A stretch of 64,000 nucleotides of DNA from Auanema rhodensis. Taxonomy: Eukaryota > Nematoda > Chromadorea > Rhabditida > Rhabditidae. Below the pieces are notes generated by a model. The model saw nothing but the letters and a program-made list of their open reading frames with translations, made no database searches and was not told the origin of the DNA. Position 1 is the stretch's first letter; each line of letters begins with the position of its first letter. This document shows positions 24,001 through 37,561 of this stretch, piece by piece. The stretch covers positions 1,736,001-1,800,000 of the forward strand of contig OZ059895.1 of assembly GCA_964057225.1 (NCBI GenBank), in the 5' to 3' direction. A program made the position numbers and the translations under genes.

Positions 24001-25976
24001 TTTCTCAATGTAGTATAGTGCATTCGATGCGGATTTTTAAGCTGCGGCGATCTGTGTTATCAGATTTGCGCTAACTTAAAAATGCACCGAGATATCAACT
24101 GATATAAGTTCACACTTATATCCTCGATTTTCACCCTGAAGAATTAATTTTTTCGTTGAATAACATTGTCCATCGTCTTTGCCTTGAAAAATGGAATCTA
24201 AAAACATCTACTTTTTGCTAAATTATTTTGAAATTTTTCGAAAAAATTTTTGTCAAAATGTTTTTGGAAGCAATGTTGAGTGTACATGGAAACTCAACAT
24301 ACACTAATGCATCATTTTTCAAACGATCATAACTAATTTTTGTATCAAGCGTTTCTCAATGTAGTATAGTGCATTCGATGCGGATTTTTGAGCTGCGTCG
24401 ATCTGTGTTATCAGATTTGCGCTAACTTAAAAATGCACCGAGATATCAACTGATATAAGTTCACACTTATATCCTCGATTTTCACCCTGAAGAATTAATT
24501 TTTTCGTTGAATAACATTGTCCATCGTCTTTGCCTTGAAAAATGGAATCTAAAAACATCTACTTTTTGCTAAATTATTTTGAAATTTTTCGAAAAAATTT
24601 TTGTCAAAATGTTTTTGGAAGCAATGTTGAGTGTACATGGAAACTCAACATACACTAATGCATCATTTTTCAAACGATCATAACTAATTTTTGTATCAAA
24701 CGTTTCTCAATGTAGTATAGTGCATTCGATGCGGATTTTTAAGCTGCGTCGATCTGTGTTATCAGATTTGCGCTAGCTTAAAAATGCACCGAGATATCAA
24801 CTGATATAAGTTCACACTTATATCCTCGATTTTCACCCTGAAGAATTAATTTTTTCGTTGAATAACATTGTCCATCGTCTTTGCCTTGAAAAATGGAATC
24901 TAAAAACATCTACTTTTTGCTAAATTATTTTGAAATTTTTCGAAAAAATTTTTGTCAAAATGTTTTTGGAAGCAATGTTGAGTGTACATGGAAACTCAAC
25001 ATACACTAATGCATCATTTTTCAAACGATCATAACTAATTTTTGTATCAAGCGTTTCTCAATGTAGTATAGTGCATTCGATGCGGATTTTTGAGCTGCGT
25101 CGATCTGTGTTATCAGATTTGCGCTAACTTAAAAATGCACCGAGATATCAACTGATATAAGTTCACACTTATATCCTCGATTTTCACCCTGAAGAATTAA
25201 TTTTTTCGTTGAATAACATTGTCCATCGTCTTTGCCTTGAAAAATGGAATCTAAAAACATCTACTTTTTGCTAAATTATTTTGAAATTTTTCGAAAAAAT
25301 TTTTGTCAAAATGTTTTTGGAAGCAATGTTGAGTGTACATGGAAACTCAACATACACTAATGCATCATTTTTCAAACGATCATAACTAATTTTTGTATCA
25401 AACGTTTCTCAATGTAGTATAGTGCATTCGATGCGGATTTTTAAGCTGCGTCGATCTGTGTTATCAGATTTGCGCTAGCTTAAAAATGCACCGAGATATC
25501 AACTGATATAAGTTCACACTTATATCCTCGATTTTCACCCTGAAGAATTAATTTTTTCGTTGAATAACATTGTCCATCGTCTTTGCCTTGAAAAATGAAA
25601 TCTAAAAACATCTACTTTTTGCTAAATTATCTTGAAATTTTTCGAAAAAATTTTTGTCAAAATGTTTTTGGAAGCAATGTTGAGTGTACATGGAAACTCA
25701 ACATACACTAATGCATCATTTTTCAAACGATCATAACTAATTTTTGTATCAAGCGTTTCTCGATGTAGTATAGTGCATTCGATGCGGATTTTTAAGCTGC
25801 GTCGATCTGTGTTATCAGATTTGCGCTAGCTTAAAAATGCACCGAGATATCAACTGATATAAGTTCACACTTATATCCTCGATTTTCACCCTGAAGAATT
25901 AATTTTTTCGTTGAATAACATTGTCCATCGTCTTTGCCTTGAAAAATGGAATCTAAAAACATCTACTTTTTGCTAA
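21063..25976 (+). repeat. Large duplicated block, 14-unit version (units 61-74)
   Basis: Same start and end markers as 15096-18956: a C unit ending CTATTTTTT, then CTTTTCGC (C at 23163) and ATTATCTTG (C at 25631). Between them a three-unit module is repeated: D unit with GAAATC, then B unit, then the hybrid unit with GAGCTGCGTCG and GCTAACTT. Copies start at 22467 and 23520; a shortened one lacking the B unit starts at 24573. Unit 63 ends with a private G at 22114 that removes a minus-strand stop. Confidence 0.75.
22467..24572 (+). repeat. Three-unit higher-order repeat, two tandem copies
   Basis: Units 65-67 and 68-70, 1,053 bp each: CAAACG/TCG/GAAATC, then GGCG/TAAC, then GAGC/TCG/TAAC. 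Units 71-73 (24573-25625) continue the series with the B unit missing. The local amplification accounts for the three extra units relative to 15096-18956. Confidence 0.8.
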
Positions 25977-28900
25977 ATTATTTTGAAATTTTTCGAAAAA
26001 ATTTTTGTCAAAATGTTTTTGGAAGCAATGTTGAGTGTACATGGAAACTCAACATACACTAATGCATCATTTTTCAAACAATCATAACTAATTTGTGTAT
26101 TAAGCGTTTTTCAATGTAGTATAGTGCATTCGATGCGGATTTTTGAGCTGCGTCGATCTGTGTTATCAGATTTGCGCTAGCTTAAAAATGCACCGAGATA
26201 TCAACTGATATAAGTTCACACTTATATCCTCGATTTTCACCCTGAAGAATTAATTTTTTCGTTGAATAACATTGTCTATCGTCTTTGCCTTGAAAAATGG
26301 AATCTAAAAACATCTATTTTTTGCTAAATTATTTTGAAATTTTTCGAAAAAATTTTTGTCAAAATGTTTTTGGAAGCAATGTTGAGTGTACATGGAAACT
26401 CAACATACACTAATGCATCATTTTTCAAACGATCATAACTAATTTTTGTATCAAGCGTTTCTCGATGTAGTATAGTGCATTCGATGCGGATTTTTAAGCT
26501 GCGTCGATCTGTGTTATCAGATTTGCGCTAGCTTAAAAATGCACCGAGATATCAACTGATATAAGTTCACACTTATATCCTCGATTTTCACCCTGAAGAA
26601 TTAATTTTTTCGTTGAATAACATTGTCCATCGTCTTTGCCTTGAAAAATGGAATCTAAAAACATCTACTTTTTGCTAAATTATTTTGAAATTTTTCGAAA
26701 AAATTTTTGTCAAAATGTTTTTGGAAGCAATGTTGAGTGTACATGGAAACTCAACATACACTAATGCATCATTTTTCAAACGATCATAACTAATTTTTGT
26801 ATCAAGCGTTTCTCAATGTAGTATAGTGCATTCGATGCGGATTTTTAAGCTGCGGCGATCTGTGTTATCAGATTTGCGCTAACTTAAAAATGCACCGAGA
26901 TATCAACTGATATAAGTTCACACTTATATCCTCGATTTTCACCCTGAAGAATTAATTTTTTCGTTGAATAACATTGTCCATCGTCTTTGCCTTGAAAAAT
27001 GGAATCTAAAAACATCTACTTTTTGCTAAATTATTTTGAAATTTTTCGAAAAAATTTTTGTCAAAATGTTTTTGGAAGCAATGTTGAGTGTACATGGAAA
27101 CTCAACATACACTAATGCATCATTTTTCAAACGATCATAACTAATTTTTGTATCAAGCGTTTCTCGATGTAGTATAGTGCATTCGATGCGGATTTTTAAG
27201 CTGCGTCGATCTGTGTTATCAGATTTGCGCTAGCTTAAAAATGCACCGAGATATCAACTGATATAAGTTCACACTTATATCCTCGATTTTCACCCTGAAG
27301 AATTAATTTTTTCGTTGAATAACATTGTCCATCGTCTTTGCCTTGAAAAATGGAATCTAAAAACATCTACTTTTTGCTAAATTATTTTGAAATTTTTCGA
27401 AAAAATTTTTGTCAAAATGTTTTTGGAAGCAATGTTGAGTGTACATGGAAACTCAACATACACTAATGCATCATTTTTCAAACAATCATAACTAATTTGT
27501 GTATTAAGCGTTTCTCAATGTAGTATAGTGCATTCGATGCGGATTTTTGAGCTGCGTCGATCTGTGTTATCAGATTTGCGCTAGCTTAAAAATGCACCGA
27601 TATATCAACTGATATAAGTTCACACTTATATCCTCGATTTTCACCCTGAAGAATTAATTTTTTCGTTGAATAACATTGTCCATCGTCTTTGCCTTGAAAA
27701 ATAGAATCTAAAAACATCTACTTTTTGCTAAATTATTTTGAAATTTTTCGAAAAAATTTTTGTCAAAATGTTTTTGGAAGCAATGTTGAGTGTACATGGA
27801 AACTCAACATACACTAATGCATCATTTTTCAAACGATCATAACTAATTTTTGTATCAAACGTTTCTCAATGTAGTATAGTGCATTCGATGCGGATTTTTA
27901 AGCTGCGTCGATCTGTGTTATCAGATTTGCGCTAGCTTAAAAATGCACCGAGATATCAACTGATATAAGTTCACACTTATGTCCTCGATTTTCACCCTGA
28001 AGAATTAATTTTTTCGTTGAATAACATTGTCTATCGTCTTTGCCTTGAAAAATGGAATCTAAAAACATCTATTTTTTGCTAAATTATTTTGAAATTTTTC
28101 GAAAAAATTTTTGTCAAAATGTTTTTGGAAGCAATGTTGAGTGTACATGGAAACTCAACATACACTAATGCATCATTTTTCAAACGATCATAACTAATTT
28201 TTGTATCAAGCGTTTCTCGATGTAGTATAGTGCATTCGATGCGGATTTTTAAGCTGCGTCGATCTGTGTTATCAGATTTGCGCTAGCTTAAAAATGCACC
28301 GAGATATCAACTGATATAAGTTCACACTTATATCCTCGATTTTCACCCTGAAGAATTAATTTTTTCGTTGAATAACATTGTCCATCGTCTTTGCCTTGAA
28401 AAATGGAATCTAAAAACATCTACTTTTTGCTAAATTATTTTGAAATTTTTCGAAAAAATTTTTGTCAAAATGTTTTTGGAAGCAATGTTGAGTGTACATG
28501 GAAACTCAACATACACTAATGCATCATTTTTCAAACGATCATAACTAATTTTTGTATCAAGCGTTTCTCAATGTAGTATAGTGCATTCGATGCGGATTTT
28601 TAAGCGGCGTCGATCTGTGTTATCAGATTTGCGCTAGCTTAAAAATGCACCGAGATATCAACTGATATAAGTTCACACTTATATCCTCGATTTTCACCCT
28701 GAAGAATTAATTTTTTCGTTGAATAACATTGTCCATCGTCTTTGCCTTGAAAAATGAAATCTAAAAACATCTACTTTTTGCTAAATTATTTTGAAATTTT
28801 TCGAAAAAATTTTTGTCAAAATGTTTTTGGAAGCAATGTTGAGTGTACATGGAAACTCAACATACACTAATGCATCATTTTTCAAACGATCATAACTAAT

Positions 28901-31900
28901 TTTTGTATCAAGCGTTTCTCGATGTAGTATAGTGCATTCGATGCGGATTTTTAAGCTGCGTCGATCTGTGTTATCAGATTTGCGCTAGCTTAAAAATGCA
29001 CCGAGATATCAACTGATATAAGTTCACACTTATATCCTCGATTTTCACCCTGAAGAATTAATTTTTTCGTTGAATAACATTGTCCATCGTCTTTGCTTTG
29101 AAAAATGGAATCTAAAAACATCTACTTTTTGCTAAATTATTTTGAAATTTTTCGAAAAAATTTTTGTCAAAATGTTTTTGGAAGCAATGTTGAGTGTACA
29201 TGGAAACTCAACATACACTAATGCATCATTTTTCAAACGATCATAACTAATTTTTGTATCAAGCGTTTCTCAATGTAGTATAGTGCATTCGATGCGGATT
29301 TTTGAGCTGCGTCGATCTGTGTTATCAGATTTGCGCTAGCTTAAAAATGCACCGATATATCAACTGATATAAGTTCACACTTATATCCTCGATTTTCACC
29401 CTGAAGAATTAATTATTAGTTGAATAACAATGTCCATCGTCTTTGCCTTGAAAAATGGAATCTAAAAACATCTACTTTTTGCTAAATTATTTTGAAATTT
29501 TTCGAAAAAATTTTTGTCAAAATGTTTTTAGAAGCAATGTTGAGTGTACATGGAAACTCAACATACACTAATGCATCATTTTTCAAACAATCATAACTAA
29601 TTTGTGTATTAAGCGTTTCTCAATGTAGTATAGTGCATTCGATGCGGATTTTTGAGCTGCGTCGATCTGTGTTATCAGATTTGCGCTAGCTTAAAAATGC
29701 ACCGATATATCAACTGATATAAGTTCACACTTATATCCTCGATTTTCACCCTGAAGAATTAATTTTTTCGTTGAATAACATTGTCTATCGTCTTTGCCTT
29801 GAAAAATGGAATCTAAAAACATCTATTTTTTGCTAAATTATTTTGAAATTTTTCGAAAAAATTTTTGTCAAAATGTTTTTGGAAGCAATGTTGAGTGTAC
29901 ATGGAAACTCAACATACACTAATGCATCATTTTTCAAACGATCATAACTAATTTTTGTATCAAGCGTTTCTCGATGTAGTATAGTGCATTCGATGCGGAT
30001 TTTTAAGCTGCGTCGATCTGTGTTATCAGATTTGCGCTAGCTTAAAAATGCACCGAGATATCAACTGATATAAGTTCACACTTATATCCTCGATTTTCAC
30101 CCTGAAGAATTAATTTTTTCGTTGAATAACATTGTCCATCGTCTTTGCCTTGAAAAATGGAATCTAAAAACATCTACTTTTTGCTAAATTATTTTGAAAT
30201 TTTTCGAAAAAATTTTTGTCAAAATGTTTTTGGAAGCAATGTTGAGTGTACATGGAAACTCAACATACACTAATGCATCATTTTTCAAACGATCATAACT
30301 AATTTTTGTATCAAGCGTTTCTCAATGTAGTATAGTGCATTCGATGCGGATTTTTAAGCTGCGGCGATCTGGGTTATCAGATTTGCGCTAACTTAAAAAT
30401 GCACCGAGATATCAACTGATATAAGTTCACACTTATATCCTCGATTTTCACCCTGAAGAATTAATTTTTTCGTTGAATAACATTGTCCATCGTCTTTGCC
30501 TTGAAAAATGGAATCTAAAAACATCTACTTTTTGCTAAATTATTTTGAAATTTTTCGAAAAAATTTTTGTCAAAATGTTTTTGGAAGCAATGTTGAGTGT
30601 ACATGGAAACTCAACATACACTAATGCATCATTTTTCAAACGATCATAACTAATTTTTGTATCAAACGTTTCTCAATGTAGTATAGTGCATTCGATGCGA
30701 ATTTTTAAGCTGCGTCGATCTGTGTTATCAGATTTGCGCTAGCTTAAAAATGCACCGAGATATCAACTGATATAAGTTCACACTTATATCCTCGATTTTC
30801 ACCCTGAAGAATTAATTTTTTCGTTGAATAACATTGTCCATCGTCTTTGCCTTGAAAAATGGAATCTAAAAACATCTACTTTTTGCTAAATTATTTTGAA
30901 ATTTTTCGAAAAAATTTTTGTCAAAATGTTTTTGGAAGCAATGTTGAGTGTACATGGAAACTCAACATACACTAATGCATCATTTTTCAAACGATCATAA
31001 CTAATTTTTGTATCAAGCGTTTCTCGATGTAGTATAGTGCATTCGATGCGGATTTTTAAGCTGCGTCGATCTGTGTTATCAGATTTGCGCTAGCTTAAAA
31101 ATGCACCGAGATATCAACTGATATAAGTTCACACTTATATCCTCGATTTTCACCCTGAAGAATTAATTTTTTCGTTGAATAACATTGTCCATCGTCTTTG
31201 CCTTGAAAAATGGAATCTAAAAACATCTACTTTTTGCTAAATTATTTTGAAATTTTTCGAAAAAATTTTTGTCAAAATGTTTTTGGAAGCAATGTTGAGT
31301 GTACATGGAAACTCAACATACACTAATGCATCATTTTTCAAACGATCATAACTAATTTTTGTATCAAGCGTTTCTCAATGTAGTATAGTGCATTCGATGC
31401 GGATTTTTGAGCTGCGTCGATCTGTGTTATCAGATTTGCGCTAGCTTAAAAATGCACCGATATATCAACTGATATAAGTTCACACTTATATCCTCGATTT
31501 TCACCCTGAAGAATTAATTATTAGTTGAATAACAATGTCCATCGTCTTTGCCTTGAAAAATGGAATCTAAAAACATCTACTTTTTGCTAAATTATTTTGA
31601 AATTTTTCGAAAAAATTTTTGTCAAAATGTTTTTGGAAGCAATGTTGAGTGTACATGGAAACTCAACATACACTAATGCATCATTTTTCAAACGATCATA
31701 ACTAATTTTTGTATCAAGCGTTTCTCGATGTAGTATAGTGCATTCGATGCGGATTTTTAAGCTGCGTCGATCTGTGTTATCAGATTTGCGCTAGCTTAAA
31801 AATGCACCGAGATATCAACTGATATAAGTTCACACTTATATCCTCGATTTTCACCCTGAAGAATTAATTTTTTCGTTGAATAACATTGTCCATCGTCTTT

Positions 31901-31941
31901 GCCTTGAAAAATGGAATCTAAAAACATCTACTTTTTGCTAA
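25977..31941 (+). repeat. Mixed satellite segment with paired 350-bp units
   Basis: Units 75-91 mix subfamilies A, B, C and D. Units 79, 84, 85 and 90 share ACCGATATATC instead of ACCGAGATATC. Units 84 (29136-29485) and 90 (31241-31590) are 350 bp and share a cluster of changes: AATTATTAGTTG replaces the usual T-run and CGTTG, followed by AACAATGTCC. The units after each (86-87 and 91-92: an A unit, then a B unit with CTGGGTT) match, so part of this block is a duplicate with one unit (85) lost. No gene is present. Confidence 0.8.
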
Positions 31942-34751
31942 ATTATTTTGAAATTTTTCGAAAAAATTTTTGTCAAAATGTTTTTGGAAGCAATGTTGAG
32001 TGTACATGGAAACTCAACATACACTAATGCATCATTTTTCAAACGATCATAACTAATTTTTGTATCAAGCGTTTCTCAATGTAGTATAGTGCATTCGATG
32101 CGGATTTTTAAGCTGCGGCGATCTGGGTTATCAGATTTGCGCTAACTTAAAAATGCACCGAGATATCAACTGATATAAGTTCACACTTATATCCTCGATT
32201 TTCACCCTGAAGAATTAATTTTTTCGTTGAATAACATTGTCCATCGTCTTTGCCTTGAAAAATGGAATCTAAAAACATCTACTTTTTGCTAAATTATTTT
32301 GAAATTTTTCGAAAAAATTTTTGTCAAAATGTTTTTGGAAGCAATGTTGAGTGTACATGGAAACTCAACATACACTAATGCATCATTTTTCAAACGATCA
32401 TAACTTATTTTTTGTATCAAGCGTTTCTCGATGTAGTATAGTGCATTCGATGCGGATTTTTAAGCTGCGGCGATCTGGGTTATCAGATTTGCGCTAACTT
32501 AAAAATGCACCGAGATATCAACTGATATAAGTTCACACTTATATCCTCGATTTTCACCCTGAAGAATTAATTTTTTCGTTGAATAACATTGTCCATCGTC
32601 TTTGCCTTGAAAAATGGAATCTAAAAACATCTACTTTTTGCTAAATTATTTTGAAATTTTTCGAAAAAATTTCTGTCAAAATGTTTTTGGAAGCAATGTT
32701 GAGTGTACATGGAAACTCAACATACACTAATGCATCATTTTTCAAACGATCATAACTTATTTTTTGTATCAAGCGTTTCTCGATGTAGTATAGTGCATTC
32801 GATGCGGATTTTTAAGCTGCGTCGATCTGTGTTATCAGATTTGCGCTAGCTTAAAAATGCACCGAGATATCAACTGATATAAGTTCACACTTATATCCTC
32901 GATTTTCACCCTGAAGAATTAATTTTTTCGTTGAATAACATTGTCCATCGTCTTTGCCTTGAAAAATGGAATCTAAAAACATCTACTTTTTGCTAAATTA
33001 TTTTGAAATTTTTCGAAAAAATTTTTGTCAAAATGTTTTTGGAAGCAATGTTGAGTGTACATGGAAACTCAACATACACTAATGCATCATTTTTCAAACG
33101 ATCATAACTAATTTTTGTATCAAGCGTTTCTCGATGTAGTATAGTGCATTCGATGCGGATTTTTAAGCTGCGTCGATCTGTGTTATCAGATTTGCGCTAG
33201 CTTAAAAATGCACCGAGATATCAACTGATATAAGTTCACACTTATATCCTCGATTTTCACCCTGAAGAATTAATTTTTTCGTTGAATAACATTGTCCATC
33301 GTCTTTGCCTTGAAAAATGGAATCTAAAAACATCTAATTTTTGCTAAATTATTTTGAAATTTTTCGAAAAAATTTTTGTCAAAATGTTTTTGGAAGCAAT
33401 GTTGAGTGTACATGGAAACTCAACATACACTAATGCATCATTTTTCAAACGATCATAACTAATTTTTGTATCAAGCGTTTCTCAATGTAGTATAGTGCAT
33501 TCGATGCGGATTTTTAAGCTGCGGCGATCTGTGTTATCAGATTTGCGCTAACTTAAAAATGCACCGAGATATCAACTGATATAAGTTCACACTTATATCC
33601 TCGATTTTCACCCTGAAGAATTAATTTTTTCGTTGAATAACATTGTCCATCGTCTTTGCCTTGAAAAATAGAATCTAAAAACATCTACTTTTTGCTAAAT
33701 TATTTTGAAATTTTTCGAAAAAATTTTTGTCAAAATGTTTTTGGAAGCAATGTTGAGTATACATGGAAACTCAACATACACTAATGCATCATTTTTCAAA
33801 CGATCATAACTAATTTTTGTATCAAGCGTTTCTCAATGTAGTATAGTGCATTCGATGCGGATTTTTAAGCTGCGGCGATCTGTGTTATCAGATTTGCGCT
33901 AACTTAAAAATGCACCGAGATATCAACTGATATAAGTTCACACTTATATCCTCGATTTTCACCCTGAAGAATTAATTTTTTCGTTGAATAACATTGTCCA
34001 TCGTCTTTGCCTTGAAAAATAGAATCTAAAAACATCTACTTTTTGCTAAATTATTTTGAAATTTTTCGAAAAAATTTTTGTCAAAATGTTTTTGGAAGCA
34101 ATGTTGAGTGTACATGGAAACTCAACATACACTAATGCATCATTTTTCAAACGATCATAACTAATTTTTGTATCAAGCGTTTCTCAATGTAGTATAGTGC
34201 ATTCGATGCGGATTTTTAAGCTGCGGCGATCTGTGTTATCAGATTTGCGCTAACTTAAAAATGCACCGAGATATCAACTGATATAAGTTCACACTTATAT
34301 CCTCGATTTTCACCCTGAAGAATTAATTTTTTCGTTGAATAACAATGTCCATCGTCTTTGCCTTGAAAAATGGAATCTAAAAACATCTACTTTTTGCTAA
34401 ATTATTTTGAAATTTTTCGAAAAAATTTTTGTCAAAATGTTTTTGGAAGCAATGTTGAGTGTACATGGAAACTCAACATACACTAATGCATCATTTTTCA
34501 AACGATCATAACTAATTTTTGTATCAAGCGTTTCTCGATGTAGTATAGTGCATTCGATGCGGATTTTTAAGCTGCGTCGATCTGTGTTATCAGATTTGCG
34601 CTAGCTTAAAAATGCACCGAGATATCAACTGATATAAGTTCACACTTATATCCTCGATTTTCACCCTGAAGAATTAATTTTTTCGTTGAATAACATTGTC
34701 CATCGTCTTTGCCTTGAAAAATGGAATCTAAAAACATCTACTTTTTGCTAA
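31942..34751 (+). repeat. Eight-unit higher-order repeat, copy 1 (units 92-99), 2,810 bp
   Basis: Unit order: B with CTGGGTT; B with CTGGGTT plus a six-T insertion (32408-32413); A with ATTTCTGTC plus a six-T insertion (32760-32765); A ending CTAATTTTT; B with ATAGAATC; B with GAGTATACATGG; B; A. I noticed only three differences from 34752-37561: T versus A at the position matching 34860, AACAATGTCC at 34344, and CTAC versus CTAA at the end of the last unit. This is one of the youngest duplications in the window. Confidence 0.9.
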
Positions 34752-37561
34752 ATTATTTTGAAATTTTTCGAAAAAATTTTTGTCAAAATGTTTTTGGAAG
34801 CAATGTTGAGTGTACATGGAAACTCAACATACACTAATGCATCATTTTTCAAACGATCAAAACTAATTTTTGTATCAAGCGTTTCTCAATGTAGTATAGT
34901 GCATTCGATGCGGATTTTTAAGCTGCGGCGATCTGGGTTATCAGATTTGCGCTAACTTAAAAATGCACCGAGATATCAACTGATATAAGTTCACACTTAT
35001 ATCCTCGATTTTCACCCTGAAGAATTAATTTTTTCGTTGAATAACATTGTCCATCGTCTTTGCCTTGAAAAATGGAATCTAAAAACATCTACTTTTTGCT
35101 AAATTATTTTGAAATTTTTCGAAAAAATTTTTGTCAAAATGTTTTTGGAAGCAATGTTGAGTGTACATGGAAACTCAACATACACTAATGCATCATTTTT
35201 CAAACGATCATAACTTATTTTTTGTATCAAGCGTTTCTCGATGTAGTATAGTGCATTCGATGCGGATTTTTAAGCTGCGGCGATCTGGGTTATCAGATTT
35301 GCGCTAACTTAAAAATGCACCGAGATATCAACTGATATAAGTTCACACTTATATCCTCGATTTTCACCCTGAAGAATTAATTTTTTCGTTGAATAACATT
35401 GTCCATCGTCTTTGCCTTGAAAAATGGAATCTAAAAACATCTACTTTTTGCTAAATTATTTTGAAATTTTTCGAAAAAATTTCTGTCAAAATGTTTTTGG
35501 AAGCAATGTTGAGTGTACATGGAAACTCAACATACACTAATGCATCATTTTTCAAACGATCATAACTTATTTTTTGTATCAAGCGTTTCTCGATGTAGTA
35601 TAGTGCATTCGATGCGGATTTTTAAGCTGCGTCGATCTGTGTTATCAGATTTGCGCTAGCTTAAAAATGCACCGAGATATCAACTGATATAAGTTCACAC
35701 TTATATCCTCGATTTTCACCCTGAAGAATTAATTTTTTCGTTGAATAACATTGTCCATCGTCTTTGCCTTGAAAAATGGAATCTAAAAACATCTACTTTT
35801 TGCTAAATTATTTTGAAATTTTTCGAAAAAATTTTTGTCAAAATGTTTTTGGAAGCAATGTTGAGTGTACATGGAAACTCAACATACACTAATGCATCAT
35901 TTTTCAAACGATCATAACTAATTTTTGTATCAAGCGTTTCTCGATGTAGTATAGTGCATTCGATGCGGATTTTTAAGCTGCGTCGATCTGTGTTATCAGA
36001 TTTGCGCTAGCTTAAAAATGCACCGAGATATCAACTGATATAAGTTCACACTTATATCCTCGATTTTCACCCTGAAGAATTAATTTTTTCGTTGAATAAC
36101 ATTGTCCATCGTCTTTGCCTTGAAAAATGGAATCTAAAAACATCTAATTTTTGCTAAATTATTTTGAAATTTTTCGAAAAAATTTTTGTCAAAATGTTTT
36201 TGGAAGCAATGTTGAGTGTACATGGAAACTCAACATACACTAATGCATCATTTTTCAAACGATCATAACTAATTTTTGTATCAAGCGTTTCTCAATGTAG
36301 TATAGTGCATTCGATGCGGATTTTTAAGCTGCGGCGATCTGTGTTATCAGATTTGCGCTAACTTAAAAATGCACCGAGATATCAACTGATATAAGTTCAC
36401 ACTTATATCCTCGATTTTCACCCTGAAGAATTAATTTTTTCGTTGAATAACATTGTCCATCGTCTTTGCCTTGAAAAATAGAATCTAAAAACATCTACTT
36501 TTTGCTAAATTATTTTGAAATTTTTCGAAAAAATTTTTGTCAAAATGTTTTTGGAAGCAATGTTGAGTATACATGGAAACTCAACATACACTAATGCATC
36601 ATTTTTCAAACGATCATAACTAATTTTTGTATCAAGCGTTTCTCAATGTAGTATAGTGCATTCGATGCGGATTTTTAAGCTGCGGCGATCTGTGTTATCA
36701 GATTTGCGCTAACTTAAAAATGCACCGAGATATCAACTGATATAAGTTCACACTTATATCCTCGATTTTCACCCTGAAGAATTAATTTTTTCGTTGAATA
36801 ACATTGTCCATCGTCTTTGCCTTGAAAAATAGAATCTAAAAACATCTACTTTTTGCTAAATTATTTTGAAATTTTTCGAAAAAATTTTTGTCAAAATGTT
36901 TTTGGAAGCAATGTTGAGTGTACATGGAAACTCAACATACACTAATGCATCATTTTTCAAACGATCATAACTAATTTTTGTATCAAGCGTTTCTCAATGT
37001 AGTATAGTGCATTCGATGCGGATTTTTAAGCTGCGGCGATCTGTGTTATCAGATTTGCGCTAACTTAAAAATGCACCGAGATATCAACTGATATAAGTTC
37101 ACACTTATATCCTCGATTTTCACCCTGAAGAATTAATTTTTTCGTTGAATAACATTGTCCATCGTCTTTGCCTTGAAAAATGGAATCTAAAAACATCTAC
37201 TTTTTGCTAAATTATTTTGAAATTTTTCGAAAAAATTTTTGTCAAAATGTTTTTGGAAGCAATGTTGAGTGTACATGGAAACTCAACATACACTAATGCA
37301 TCATTTTTCAAACGATCATAACTAATTTTTGTATCAAGCGTTTCTCGATGTAGTATAGTGCATTCGATGCGGATTTTTAAGCTGCGTCGATCTGTGTTAT
37401 CAGATTTGCGCTAGCTTAAAAATGCACCGAGATATCAACTGATATAAGTTCACACTTATATCCTCGATTTTCACCCTGAAGAATTAATTTTTTCGTTGAA
37501 TAACATTGTCCATCGTCTTTGCCTTGAAAAATGGAATCTAAAAACATCTAATTTTTGCTAA
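34752..37561 (+). repeat. Eight-unit higher-order repeat, copy 2 (units 100-107), 2,810 bp
   Basis: Direct tandem copy of 31942-34751 with the same rare markers in the same order, including both one-base insertions (35218-35223 and 35570-35575). The private A at 34860 changes a TAA to AAA in one frame, which opens a short meaningless reading frame. The last unit ends CTAATTTTT, matching the fourth unit of the block, so it serves as the first unit of the next, shorter repeat. Confidence 0.9.

Noticed and set aside
32408-32413. Six-T runs as sequencing errors
   Set aside because: The insertion always occurs with the linked T in AACTTATTTT and in units of consistent type (ten units), so it is an inherited variant. 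Units with AACTTATTTTTG and only five T (14153, 18716) show the substitution can exist alone.
34758-34955. A 65-codon plus-strand open reading frame
   Set aside because: It begins at a TTG and exists only because a private A at 34860 changes TAA to AAA in unit 100. It is satellite sequence read through, not a gene.
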